A DNA stretch of 64,000 bases from UBA5069 sp964560495 (lineage in GTDB: Bacteria; Chloroflexota; Anaerolineae; Caldilineales; Caldilineaceae). The DNA lies in contig CAZLMM010000028.1 of NCBI GenBank assembly GCA_964560495.1, forward strand, positions 1 through 64,000, given 5' to 3'. Positions 46,701 through 59,400 of this stretch are shown one piece after another (the stretch's first letter is position 1; each line of letters opens with the position of its first letter). Both the position numbers and the translations under genes were made by a program. The notes under the pieces were generated by a model. That model was not told where the DNA came from, ran no database searches, and worked only from the letters and a program-made list of their open reading frames with translations.

Positions 46701-47165
46701 ATGCCTGGTCCAAAAGCACTTCAGATCGAGTTGAGTGCGCAGGAACGCAGCAAGTTGGAGCAGTTGGTAAGGCGCCATAGCACGAAACAGCGAATTGCGC
46801 TGCGCGCTCGGTTGTCCTGGCGAGTGCAGCAGGCAAGTCGAATTGCCAAATCGTGCGGGCAGAAGGGGTGCATATCGAGACAGTGCGCCTATGGCGCAGA
46901 CGCTTGCTAGAGTTGCAGCCGTTGCCTCTGGAGGAATTAAGTGCGGAGGAACGGCTTGAAGATGCGCCGCAACCTGGAGCGCCGCACACACTCACGGCAG
47001 AACAGGTCAGCAAGATCATCGCATTGGCGTGCGAGGCGCCAACGAAGTCAGGACGGCCCATGTCAAGTCTATCGAGACGCACCAGAGCGACACGAGCAAG
47101 GCGAGCGCACGGTGAGCACGAAGGAGTTGACCGGCGTGCAAGCATTGGAATCCATCCAGGATTGC
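46701..47165 (+). pseudogene. IS630-family transposase remnant
   Basis: The first frame (46701 on) has an IS630-like N-terminus, IELSAQERSKLEQLVRRH, followed by a shift. The second frame (46853 on) continues with the helix-turn-helix part, HIETVRLWRRRLLE and APHTLTAEQVSKIIALAC. A further piece, TKELTGVQALESI, matches the region before the catalytic core, so the middle is deleted. The DDE catalytic part is missing. It cannot be active. The 284 bp before it (46417-46700) contain no gene I can support. Confidence 0.75.
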
Positions 47166-47275
47166 CGAACCGTACTCGGGCTGACGTCCAGCCGCAGCGC
47201 CAGCCAAGACGCCGAGCGATCCTGTCGCTGCAACTCTCGATTGAGTAAGCGGGAAAATTCCGGATAGTAGGTCAT
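47160..47275 (-). pseudogene. Truncated XRE-type helix-turn-helix gene
   Basis: On the minus strand from ATG 47275 about 35 codons read FSRLLNRELQRQDRS, then SWLALRLDVSPSTVRQSW. This looks like the first helix-turn-helix of an XRE-type regulator. Beyond about 47165 the frame runs antisense into the transposase remnant. I infer that the insertion removed the rest of the gene. Confidence 0.45.
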
Positions 47276-47448
47276 ATACAATGAACAGCATTTGTCATCG
47301 TGCCGGCCATCGGCCAAAGCAGGTTGGTCGAGAATCCAGTGCGTTCAAGTGCATTTTGACTTATCAGACGCCCATTTTGAATCGGCGAGTTTGGCCGATA
47401 CGATGACCACCGCCGCAATCATTGTCAATCGACGATGGATGCCCATGA

Positions 47449-50400
47449 TCACCGCCCCACCAGCGGCAGATAGACCCGTTGCTCGCCAGCCGTTTGCGCA
47501 GGCGGCGCCTCGCTCGACGCAGAGGGCGCCGTCTGCAAACTTGCCTCATCGCGCATGATCACCGGCAAGAAGATGCGCCCCGGCGCGTTGGAGTCGTTCG
47601 GCGTCTCCGGCGTTGTGACCGGCGGCGTCCCTTCCGGCGTCGCTTCTTCCGCTGTCATGGCGAAGTTCACCACCCACGCCCGCTCCTGCGCGTTCATCTG
47701 CGCCAGAGCGTCGGCGTCCTCCAGCCGACTCAACGCCTGGGCGTGGGCAGTCGCCCCGGCGACATCTCCCGGCGCGGCCTGCGCTGTGAAGTGCAGCAGC
47801 GCCGCGCTCTGCCCCGGTTGCAACGTGATCGCCACCCAGCGATAGACGAACTCGCCGCTGCCATTGCTAAACTCAGCCGCTGGCGGCGCGCTCGCACCGA
47901 GTCCCGCAAAGACCTGCGCCAGCACGGGCAGTTGTGTCGGGCCGAAGAGATCGCCGTCCACCACCGCATAGCCGGTTGCTTGCGTCAGCGGGTCGATCAC
48001 CAATCGCGTCGCCGCGGCTGACGCCAGATAGCCCTCCACCGTCACCGTGATCACCTGCGCTGTGTCGCTGGGATTGGTCAGCAGTTCGAGCGAGCGCACG
48101 AGGCGACCATCCGCCGCCGCGTAGAGTTTGCGCGTGACCTGCACGCCGCTCAGCGTCACCGGGCCAAAGGCCAGTTGTTGCTCTTGCGCCGCCACGTTCA
48201 CCATCTCCAGACAGGGGAACGGTTCGCCGTTGACGCGCAGCAGGTTGGTGAAGAACTGGTTCGTCGCATCCGCAGCATTGGCCGTCGCCACCAGCGCGCC
48301 CTGGCAGTCGATGGGCTGGGCTGCACCCAGCGTCGGCGTCGAACCGGGCGCGGCAGCCGGACCGGCCAACACGCGCAGCACGCTGCCGGTTGCGTCATAG
48401 GTTGGCGAGAAGTGGCGCGTCTCGTCGATCTCCGTCCCGATGACGGCGCTGAACTCGCCAGCGCGGCTGCCCGACGAGACCACCCGGAAGGTCGCTCCGA
48501 CGGTCGGCAGATAGTTCGTGCTTCTCGTCGCGTTCAGCACACCATCCAGCACCGCCTTGCCGCTCACCACCAGGCGCCCGAACTGCGTGCCGGCCGCCGC
48601 GCCGCGGATGTCCACCCGCAGTTGGCCGGTGAGCGTTTGCGTGTAGCTTCCGGTCAAACTGAGCGTGCCCGGATTGGCTGCGCCGGTGTCGAGCAGGCCA
48701 TTGTTTGTCAGAGCACCCTGCGCCGTGACAAAGCCGGCGCTGCCCATTTCGATCACGCCGTCGTTGACCAGCGTCGCGCCGCGCACGATCACTTCGCTGC
48801 CGCTGCCGCTGGCTGTGATCCGCCCCTGGTTGACCAGTACGAACGCCTCACTGCCGCCGATCTTGCTCGAATAGCCGACGAAGCCCTCGCCGCCGCGCAC
48901 GGTGATGTTCGGCCCGATTGTCAGCGTCGTCCCGGCGGTCACGACCCGCAGACCAGCGTCGCGTGAATCGTTGCAGGCTGTGTTGTGGCGGTCCACGAAC
49001 GCAATCGTCCCACCGCCGCCCAACGTCTGCGAACCGTCAAAGTCGAAGCGTCCCCACTCGCAGTCGCCGCTGATGCCCAGCGTGGCCGTCCCGTTGAGCG
49101 TCAACCCGTTGCGCACCGCGACCCAAGAACTGGCGACGCCGTTCTGTCCCAGCGTCAGGTTGAGGCTGGTCAGGTCGACGCCGTCCAGTGTGTTGCTGTT
49201 GATGAAGGTCAGGCGGCTGGCGGTTGTGCCGCTCACCACGCCGCCCACGATGGCTGAGCCGTTGAGTCGGATGAAGCCACCGCCGGTCACGCTGAGCGTC
49301 TGCCCGCTGTTGTCGATGCTGGCGCCGGTGATGTAAACGCCGCCCACGCTGGCGACGATGCGCCCGCCCTCGTTGCGCCAGTGCTGCCCTTGCAGCAGCA
49401 CCTCGGCGTCGCCGATGTCGCTCTTGAGCGTGCCCTGGAAGACCACGCCCACATCGCTGGAACCGCCGATTTCGCCGCTATAGCCGATGAAGCCCTCGCC
49501 GCCGCGCACGGTGATGTTCGGCCCGATGGTCAGCGTCGTCCCCGCCGTCGCCACCCGTAGGCCGGCGAAGCGCGAGTCGTTGCAGGACGTGTTGTGGCGG
49601 TCGACAAAGACCACCGTCCCTGCGCCGCTTAACGCCTGTGAACCATCGAAGTCGAAGCGTCCCCACTCACAGTCGCCGCTGATGCCCAGCGTGGCCGTCC
49701 CGTTGAGCGTCAACCCGTTGCGCACCGCGACCCAAGAACTGGCGACGCCGTTCTGTCCCAGCGTCAGGTTGAGGCTGGTCAGGTCGACGCCGTCCAGTGT
49801 GTTGCTGTTGATGAAGGTCAGGCGGCTGGCGGTTGTGCCGCTCACCACGCCGCCCACGATGGCTGAGCCGTTGAGTCGGATGAAGCCACCGCCGGTCACG
49901 CTGAGCGTCTGCCCGCTGTTGTCGATGCTGGCGCCGGTGATGTAAACGCCGCCCACGCTGGCGACGATGCGCCCGCCCTCGTTGCGCCAGTGCTGCCCTT
50001 GCAGCAGCACCTCGGCGTCGCCGATGTCGCTCTTGAGCGTGCCCTGGAAGACCACGCCCACATCGCTGGAACCGCCGATTTCGCCGCTATAGCCGATGAA
50101 GCCCTCGCCGCCGCGCACGGTGATGTTCGGCCCGATGGTCAGCGTCGTCCCGGCGTTGACCACCCGCAGACCGGTGAAGCGCGAGTCGTTGCAGGCTGTG
50201 TTGTGACGATCCACGAAAAGCACCGTGCCAGCGCCGCCCAGCGTCTGCGTCCCCTCGAAGTCGAGACGCCCAGTCTCGCAGTCGCCGCTGCGCCCCAGCG
50301 TCGCCGTGCTGTTGAGCGTCAGGCCGTCGCGCACCTTCAGCGCCACATTCTGGCCGTTGACCGCCAGGCTCAGGTTGGCGTTCATAGTCACGCCACGCAT

Positions 50401-53400
50401 GATGCTGGCTGTGCCCTGCACGGTCACGCCCTGGCCGCCGCTGCCCGGCTGCACCGTCGCGCTGATCAGCGTTCCCCCTTGCAGATTGAAGCTGCCATTG
50501 ACCTGGGCCGTCCCCGCCACCCGCAGCGAACCGCCGCTGAGCGTCAACGCCTCGTCACTGAGCAGGCTCTGGATCACGTCGTCGCCCTGGCTGTGGACGA
50601 TGGTCGGGTTGGTCGCCGCCGAAATCACCACATCGTCAATGGGGCCGGGCAACGTATCTTGACACCAGTTGGCCGCGTCGTGCCAGCTTGTCCCGTTGCC
50701 GCCGCCATCCCAGCAGACGTTGGCGCGCAGCAGCACGACGCCCAGATTGGTCACGCCGCCGCGCACGGGCTGCGCCGCCGACGAACTGCCCTTCACCGTT
50801 GCGCCAGAGGCGTCGCCTACGACATCGGCGCGCAGCGGGCCGGCGATGGTCGAGACGCCTGGCAGGCTGAAGACGCCGGAGATGTTGGTTGTGGTTGTCA
50901 GCGGGTGTTGCGTGTTGCTCGTCGTGTAGATCACCTTGACAACCGCGCCCGCCACCGGCGCGCCGAGCGTGTTGACAGCCTGGCCGCTAACCGTCGTCAG
51001 CGGATCGTCGACCGCGTTGGCGAGCACATCCGTCGCCTGCACCCGGTTGCCCTCCACATCGTTGGCGAAGGCGCTGAACGTCAACGCCGTAGCGTCGCCG
51101 GGCACGAGATAGTCGAGGCCGTAGGGCGCGCTCTCATCCACGAACAGCAGGCCGCCGTTCACCCAGAATTCCACACTGACCACCCCCAGGTCGTCGCTGG
51201 CGCTGGCGCTGAAGGGGATCATCTCCCCGCGCGCCAGCACAGCATTGGCCGCTGGGCTGGTGATTGCCACCAGCGGCAGGCCGCTCACCTGCACGTCGAG
51301 CGTGACCTGCACGTCGTATGCGCCGACGACGCCATCGACGCGCCCGTTTTGGCTGGTGGCCGGGTCGACCGCCTGCACCGTCACCGGCCCAGGCTGCGCG
51401 ACGCCCACCGCATAGCGTCCGTTGGCGTCGGTCGTCGTAGCGAAGACGCCGTTGACCGCTGTCACAGTCACCTGTGCGCCGGCCACCACCTGGTTTTGTA
51501 CATTGGTCACCACGCCCACCACGCGCGCGCCCGGCTCTACCAGCGTCAGCACAAGCGGCGCAGAGAACCCCTGATTGTTACTTGTATCAGTAGCGATTGC
51601 ACTAATGGCAATCGTACTGCCCACGCTCGCAGTGGCTGGCGTGCTGACGACAAAAGCGGCGCTGCCTGTCGCTGCAGGTGGATTGACCGGCTTGCTGCCG
51701 GCTGCGCTGACCGCGCCGCTGGCCGTGAAACCGATGGCGCCCAGCGCCACCTCGTCGCCAGCGTTCACCGTGACCGTCACGCTGCCGCCCCGCACCACCT
51801 GGGTAAAAGCTGGCGTCACGGTCACATTCACCTGCGGCGCAAGCACGTCTGCCACCCGCAGCGTAATCGAGACGGGCTGGCTGGCGTTGGCCGATGGATC
51901 TGCTGACTGCGCTGTGACGAAAATGAGATCATTGCCCGTGGCTGCGCTCGGCACGGTGACGACAAAGGTCGCCGTCACCGGCGATGTGGGCGGCTGGATC
52001 GAGCGCGTTTCATTCGTCGTCAGGCTGCCGCTCGTCGCCAGCGCGACCTGCGCCACGGCCAGATTGTCCTGCGCCGCAACGACCACGCTCACCGCCTGCC
52101 CCGGCTCGACGAAGCTGTTGGGCGGCGGGCTGACGATCTGGACGCTCGGCGGCGTCAGGTCGGCCACCAGCAGCGCGAGCGTCGCCGCGCCGCTGCTCTG
52201 GCCGCGGCTGTCGACGGCGTCGATCTGCACCTGAATCGTGCCGCCCAGCGGCGCATCCGCTGGAATGGGCAGCGCAAACTGGACGACCGCGTTCTTCTGG
52301 GCGGGCGTCAGCGGCGCATCGAGGCTGGCCGTGACTGCGCCGCTGCTGGAGAGATGCACGTGCGACACCCCCACATCGTCGGCGGCCTGCACGCTGATCT
52401 GCGCAACCTGCCCTACGCCGACAACCGCGCCATCCGCCGGGCTGACGATGGCAACCTGGGGCGGTTGGTCTTCGAGCACGGCGACCGTCAGCGCGCCGGA
52501 CGCGCCCCGGTTGCCCGTCGTGTCGGTCGCCGCGCCGGTCACGGTGATGCTGTCGCCGGCGGCGAGCGATGCCGGCGCGTTCAAAACAAAGCTGGTGGAT
52601 GCACTGGCCGGCGCGCCGGCGATTGGTTGGCTGGCGCTTGTGACGAGCGCGCCCTCTGCGGCGTACCCCAATCCGGTCAACCCCACATCATCGGTGACGC
52701 TGACTGTCAGCGTGATGCTGTTGCCGGGGACGACTGCGTTGGCGCTGCCGGTCAGCGTCACGGCGGGCGGCGTCACGTCGGCCACGCGCAGCGTCAACAC
52801 GGCAATCGGAGAGACGTTGCCCAGGCTGTCGGCGGCGCGACCCTGCACGGTGATCAGCGCATTGGCTGGCGCGGCGGGAATCGTAATGGGCAGGGTGATG
52901 GTCACAGGCGTGCGCGCGGGCGAAATGACGCTGCTTTGCGACAACGTGACCACGCCGCTGGCGGTCATCTCCACCTGCGCCACCAGGCTGGGGTCGCTGG
53001 CGACGAGCGCCACGTTCACCACGCTGCCCGGCTGGACAAAGCCATTGTTGGCCGGGCTGACAAAGCGCACGAGCGGCGGCGTCAGATCGCCCACGCTGAC
53101 CACCACCACGGCGACGGCGCTGAGCTGGCCGCGTGTGTCGCTGGCCTGGGCAGTCAAGATCAGCGGCGTCCCCGGCGCAATGTTGGCCGGAACATTTACC
53201 ACGAAGTGGGCCGTGTGAGTGCGTTTGGCCGGGATGATGAGCGCAGTCTGGGTTGTGCTCAGCGCGCCGCTGGAGTCGAGACGCACCTGGGTCACGCCCA
53301 GGTCATCGGCAACAGAGAGAGTGACAGTGAGCGGCTGTCCCACGGCGACGGCGCTGCCCGTGATGGGCGCCAGGATGCTGACCGCTGGCGGCCCATCGGC

Positions 53401-56400
53401 CAACACAGTCAGCGAGAGTGGAGCGGATGCGCCCACGTTGTTCGCCGTGTCGGTGGCGACGCCTGTCACCACGATCACGCCGCCGGGCGCAGTCGCCGCC
53501 GGGACGCTCAGCGCAAAGTCGCTGGAGGTCGGCGTCTTGGGCGGGCTGACCGCCTTGCTGCTGCTCGTAATCAGTGCGCCGCTGGCGCGATAGCCCATCC
53601 GGTTGATGTTCACGTTGTCGCTGGCAGCCACGGTCAGGCTAACTGTATCGCCCTGCACCACAGTCGTGACGCCGCCGCTCGCCTGCACGCTCACCGACGG
53701 CAGGAGGACATCGGCGATCTTGAGCGTGATCTGCGCCGCCGTCGCTGTGTTGCCGCTGGTGTCGTGGGATTGGGCGATGACGGCGACGGTCTGATTGGCC
53801 GCGGCGTTGGCCGGGATGGTCAGGCTGAAGGTCGCGCTGACGGCCGTCTGCGTCGGCGAGATGAAGCGGGTTTCGGCCAGAGTCGCCGCGCCGCTGGCGT
53901 TCAGGCTCACACTGGCCAGGCCGTGATTGTCGCTGGCGTTCACCACCACCGAGACAATCGAGCCGGGCGCAACCAACGCGTTGTTGGCCGGACTGGCGAT
54001 CTGCACGCTGGGTTTGGCTGCGTCGCCGGTCACAAAGAGGGTCAGCGCCGGGCTGGCGCCGCTCTGCCCACGCGTGTCGACCGCGCCGGCCTTGAGCGTG
54101 ATTGCGCCGCCCAAGGGCGCAGCGGGCGCAACATCCAGGATCAGGGTGACGACTTTATCTTGCGCCGCCGGGGCCACGGAAGTCGAGTTCGAGGTGGTCA
54201 TCGCGCCGGTCGCCTGGGCCACCACTTGCGCCACGCCCACATCGTCCTGCACCTGGGCGGTCACAGTCAGCTTGCCGCCAGCCGCCACGCCCGCGCCATT
54301 CGCCGGGCTGAGAATCGTCGCCACGGGCGGCAGGTCGCTCTGCACATTGAGCATAAGCGTGACATCCGGGCTGACATTGCCGGCGTTGTCGGTGGCGCGC
54401 GCCGCCACGGTCACCGCCTGGTTGCCGCTGGTCGGCGCCTGATAGACAAAGCCATAGGGCGCAGCCGTGTCGGTGCGCACCAACTGGCCATTGACAAAGA
54501 ACTCGACAAAGGCGACGTCGGGCGCGTCCACGCTGGCCTCAACGGTGGCCGACTGGCCTTCGAGCACCGTCGTGCCGGGCTGTGCGATCAGGCTCGTGAT
54601 CAGCGGAATCTGCACATCGAGCGAGTCGAAGGTGTAGCTCGTGGCGTCCGGCTGCTGGTTGCCGGAGAGGTCGCTGGCTGGCTGCACCGTCACCGAGTAG
54701 CTCTGATTGGCAAGCAGCGGGCTGTCCGGCGTAAAGATCACCACGGTGTCGGCGTTGATCCAGGCGATCTGCCCGCTCACCCCTGCGCCGTTGCGACTCA
54801 GGCTGATGACCGGTCCGGCGAACTGGGCCAGGTCGATGGGTTCGCCAAAGGTCACACGCACCACCGACTCCAGCGCCACGTTGGTTGCGTCGGGCGCCGG
54901 GCTGAGGCTGATGATGCTCGGCGGGATGATGTCGCGCGTGGTGAAGGAGGCGACGCGCTCTGCGCTCAGCGGCTTGCCCACCAGATCGGTCACGCCGGTT
55001 TTGACCTTGACTGTGACCTGACCAAACGAGGGTAGGGGCAGCGTCGGCGTGAAGAGGGCGCGTGCGCCGGTCGCATCCAGCGCCAGGAGGCCAGCGATCT
55101 GGGTCGCGCCGGTCGTCACCACGATGTTCGTGCTGTTGACCGTGCTGGCCTTGACTGGCTCGGAGAAATCAATCATGATCGTCTGCGTCACCGGGATGTT
55201 CTGGCTGCCGTCGGCCGGCGAAATGGCGACCACCTGCGGGCTGGCCTCGTCGAGCACGATGTCGCCCAGGTTGAGCATCTCGCCAAGATTGGAGAGCGAT
55301 GCGCTGCGGTTGGCCGTGCCTTCGCCCAGCGCATCGTTGACGAGTAGCGTGTAGCTGCCCAGCGCGATGTCGGTGAAGGTGAAGAAGCCGCTGGCGTCAG
55401 TCAGGTCGTAGCGGTGTTTGTTGCCGCTGGTCAGGTCGAGCGTCATGTTTTCAGCGGGCGTCACACCGTCTTGGCGTACTACGCGCCCGATGATCGTCCC
55501 GGCTGCCTGGAGCGTGATGGTGACGTTGGCCGTCTCACCGGCGGCGAGCGCGGACGATGTCGATCCTCCCAGGCTGGTGGCCGGTTGTTTGGCGCTCAGG
55601 CTCAGGTTGCCAGCCAGTACTTTGGTGAAGGTGAAATGGCCGCTGGCGTCGGCGAAGGTCTGCGCCTTGTAAGGGACGGGACTCTGCCCCTGGCGCGTCA
55701 ACTTCACTTCGGCGAAACCGACCGGCGCGCCGCCGCCGCTGCGCACCACGCCGTAGATCACGCCGACGCCCAGCAGCTGTAGATCGACCTGGAGCGCCTC
55801 GCCGTCGTAGCCCAAGCTGGCAGTAGCTGCGCCGGCGTCGGGCGGAATCGGCGACTTTGCCAGCAACGTAAACGCGACAAGCGGCACGCCGTCGAAGAAA
55901 TAGAAGCCGTTGTCGTCCACCGTGGTGTTTCGCTGCGTTTTGCCGTAACTGAGTGACACCTGCGCGCCGGCGACGATCTCGCCCTCTGCGTCGCGCACGA
56001 AACCCTCGACGCGCCCGACCGGCGTCGGCGGCGGAACCGCCACCACGATGTTGGCCGTGACCACCTGGCTTTCGCTCACCAGGTTGCCGGACGCCTTTCC
56101 GGTTGCGCCGCTGGCATTTGCCGTCAGGTTGAAGCCGCCCGCCGGAACCGATGGGAAGGTGTAGCTGCCGTTCAGCCCGCTGGTGGTGACCATCTCGAAC
56201 GCGGCGCTCTTGAGCGTCACCTCTGCGCCAGCCACCGGCGAGCCGTCGCTGGCCGCGGTCACCAGGCCGGTGACGGAACCGAGCGCCTGGGCAGTGATCG
56301 TCACTGTGACGGTCTGGCCGTCGGTCGTGATCGCGCCGCTGGCCTTGCCCGTGCGGTTGGTGACGAAGTCATAGCCGGTGAGGCTGAAGCCAGCCTTGGG

Positions 56401-59400
56401 TGCGCCCTCGAAGATGAACGCGCCGGTCGCATCGGTGGAGGTGAAATCCTCGCGTCCCTCGAAGCTGGAGCGCAGCTCGATCTGCGCGTTGACCGCTGGC
56501 GTCCCGTCGGGCAGGACGAAGCGCCCGTTGACCACCCCCGCCTCGTCGAGGATGGTGATGCGCACGGTTGCAAAGCCGCCCGGCGCGGTGATGCGACCGC
56601 TGCGGCTGCCCTTGGCGCCGTTGTCCGGGTTCGTCGCCCGCACGCTGAAGCTACCCTCGGTCACGTTGTCGGTGAAGGTGAACCAGCCATTGGCGTCGGT
56701 GAGACCGGCCAGCGTCTGCGCCGGGAAGCCGCTGCGCACCAATTGCAGCGGCGCGTTGGCGATGGCCGCGCCCGACGTACCCTTGACTTGCACTGCCGCG
56801 CTGCCTTTGCCCAACAGACGAATATTGACCACTGCGCTGCGACCAGCGTCAACGCTGCCGCGGCTTTGGCCGCTCAGCCCGCTCGCCGGATCTTGGGCGG
56901 TGACGCTGAAATCGCCGGCGCTGACCAGCGGGAACCAGTACTGCCCGTTCTCATCGGTGACGACTGTGACATTCTTCAACTTGCCGTTGAATTCCACGGT
57001 GACGTCGGCGCCTACCGGCGTCACCCCGTCGGGCTGATAGACCGTGCCGCTCACCTGGCTCGTGCCTTTGAGCGTCAGCGAGATGATGGCCGTGGCGCCC
57101 GGCGCGGGTACAACGCCCGACCCCTGCGCGCCGCCGTTGAAGGCGTTGGCGCCCTCGACGCGCACGTCGCCCACGATCACGTCGGTGAAAGTGGCCTCGC
57201 CGGTCGCCGCGTCGGTCTGGCCGCCGCGCGTGGTGGGGATCAGCGCAAAGCCAGTGACGATGGTCTTGCAGGGCGTCATCTTGATGACCACGTCGCCGAC
57301 CGTGATGTCGGGCAGGCATTCGGGGTTGTCCGACGGGATGAGCTGGTCTTTGAGCACCTTGACTTCGGAGAGCAGCAACTGGCCGGCGATGGGCGTCGCG
57401 CCGTCGTCGTCGAACATGCGCACGATGACGCGCCCCTTGCCGCGATAGCGAATATCGGCGCGCACTGTCTGGCGGTGCGCCACCAGCCGCGTCTCGATGA
57501 CGTTGGCGTCGCTAAAGCTGGGCAGGAAGCTGCTGATCCTGTAGATGCCGGCCAGCGCATTTTCCACGCGATACGCGCCGGCGGCGTCGGTCTCGGTCAT
57601 ATAGGATCCGCCGCCCTCGCGCCCCAACAGGATCACATCCACATTGGCCGCGGGCGTCACGCCGTCGGCCAGCGTCACCCGCCCGGCGATCACCCCATAG
57701 GCGGGAAGTCGGAACTGGACGGCGACGCTCTCGCCGGGCTGGGTCAGGTTGACCTTGAGCCGGGCGCTGATCTGCGTGCCGGGAACGAGCGCCGCCAGGT
57801 CGCGTTCACCCAGCGGCATGTCGGGCAGAGTGAACTGACCGTCGGCGCCGGTGGCGACCACCTGCCAGCCACCGTAAATCTGCGCGCCGGCCACCGGCTG
57901 GCCCGCTGCGTCGATCACTGACCCTGTGACCGTCCCGCTGCCGCCAAAGAGCAGCAGGTTGGCTGTCACATCCTTGCCCGACAAAATGGTGGTGTTGACC
58001 GACGCCGACTCGAAAAGCTGCTCGTCGAAGGATTGCACCTTCACCGGGCCGGGCTGCAGGCCGTCGATGCGATAGCGCCCGACATCGTCGCTGGTCGTCA
58101 CGCCGCCCTTGTCGGTGAAGACCGGTGCGCCGGCCACTGGCGTCACGCCGTCGCTGCGCAACACGCGTCCGACCACGCTGCCGGGTGGCGGCAGGCCGGG
58201 CCGGTTGACCGGAAAGAGCACCAGGTCCTGGGTGACGACTTCGCCGTCGCGCTCGATCAGCCCGGCGGCGACAAGCTGCGACGCGGTCGGCCTGTGGACC
58301 GCGACGATGCTCAGCGGGCCAACCGGCACGCCGCCGATGGCAAAGACGCCGTTGGCGTCGCTGGTGGCTGCAAAGCGCGCTCCAAACCGGTTCAGGCTCT
58401 CGACGCCGATCTCGGCGTTGGGCAGCGGCGTCACGCCATCTGCCGCCAACACGCGCCCCACCAGCGTGCCTGTGCCGGGCAGGATGATATCCACATCCAG
58501 ATGCTGGCCGGCGTAGCGAATCTGTGTGAGCACCTTGCCGCTGGCGCCGCTGGCTGGGTCGCTGCCGGCAAAGCTCGACGGCCAGCTAGAGACGAAATCG
58601 AAGCTGTAGCGCCCGTCGGCGTCGGCCTGTTTGCGGGTGATGGTCTCCCATTTCAAGACATCGAAGACGACGATCTTCTGCTGGAAAACGATCTCGGCAA
58701 AGGGCACGGGGGTGCCGTCGGCCTTGCGCACCTGACCGGAGACCGTGCCGCCGCAGCGGATCAGCCCACTGTTGCACGCGGTGGGTGAAATGGGCGCAGT
58801 CACGCTGATCGGCGTCATCAGGTTGCCGTGGATGTCGGCCACCTCGCTGATGGTCGCGGTGCGCTGGATGAAGGGGCCGAGTCCATCGCGCAGGCGCAGC
58901 AACGCCACGCGTCCCGACGGTTGCAGCGCCACGCCAAGCGGCTGGTTGGCTTCCACCGAGTAATGAGTGATCGCGTCGCCCAGCGCGCCGCTCTGCGCCG
59001 ACGCTGGCGAGACCTCCTCGTCGAAGAGCACGGCCATGATGCGGCCAAAGCTGTCGAGACTGCCCATCTCCCAGGCGGAGATGACCTGGGGGCCGCTCTC
59101 GGCGACCGGCTCGTTGAGCGTGGGCGTGACCTGCGTCTCGAATTGGCCGTCGCCGTCCAAATCGAGCCACAGGATGAAATCGTTGACGCCGCCCACATCG
59201 AGCAGCAGCCGGCCGCGACCGCCAACGGTCATGTTCACCTGCGGGTAGGTGAGGCGGCGCAGACCGTTGCCATCGGGCAGGACGACGCCCAGGTCGAATT
59301 TGCCCGTCGCCGCGCCGCGCAGATCGACCACGTGTAGGCCGTTCTGCGGCGTGGAGAGCAGCGCCATCTCCGACGGAACGCCGGCGAAGTTGAAATGCGC

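Noticed and set aside
48880..50150. Tandem repeats considered as CRISPR or rRNA-like arrays
   Set aside because: Units are 609 bp, in frame and encode beta-helix residues; there are no short spacers.
49990..55035. Long plus-strand open frames antisense to the giant gene (up to 893 codons)
   Set aside because: They are shadows caused by high GC and repeats; the translations are Arg/His/Ala-rich without domains, and the minus-strand frame has clear Ig and regulatory domains.
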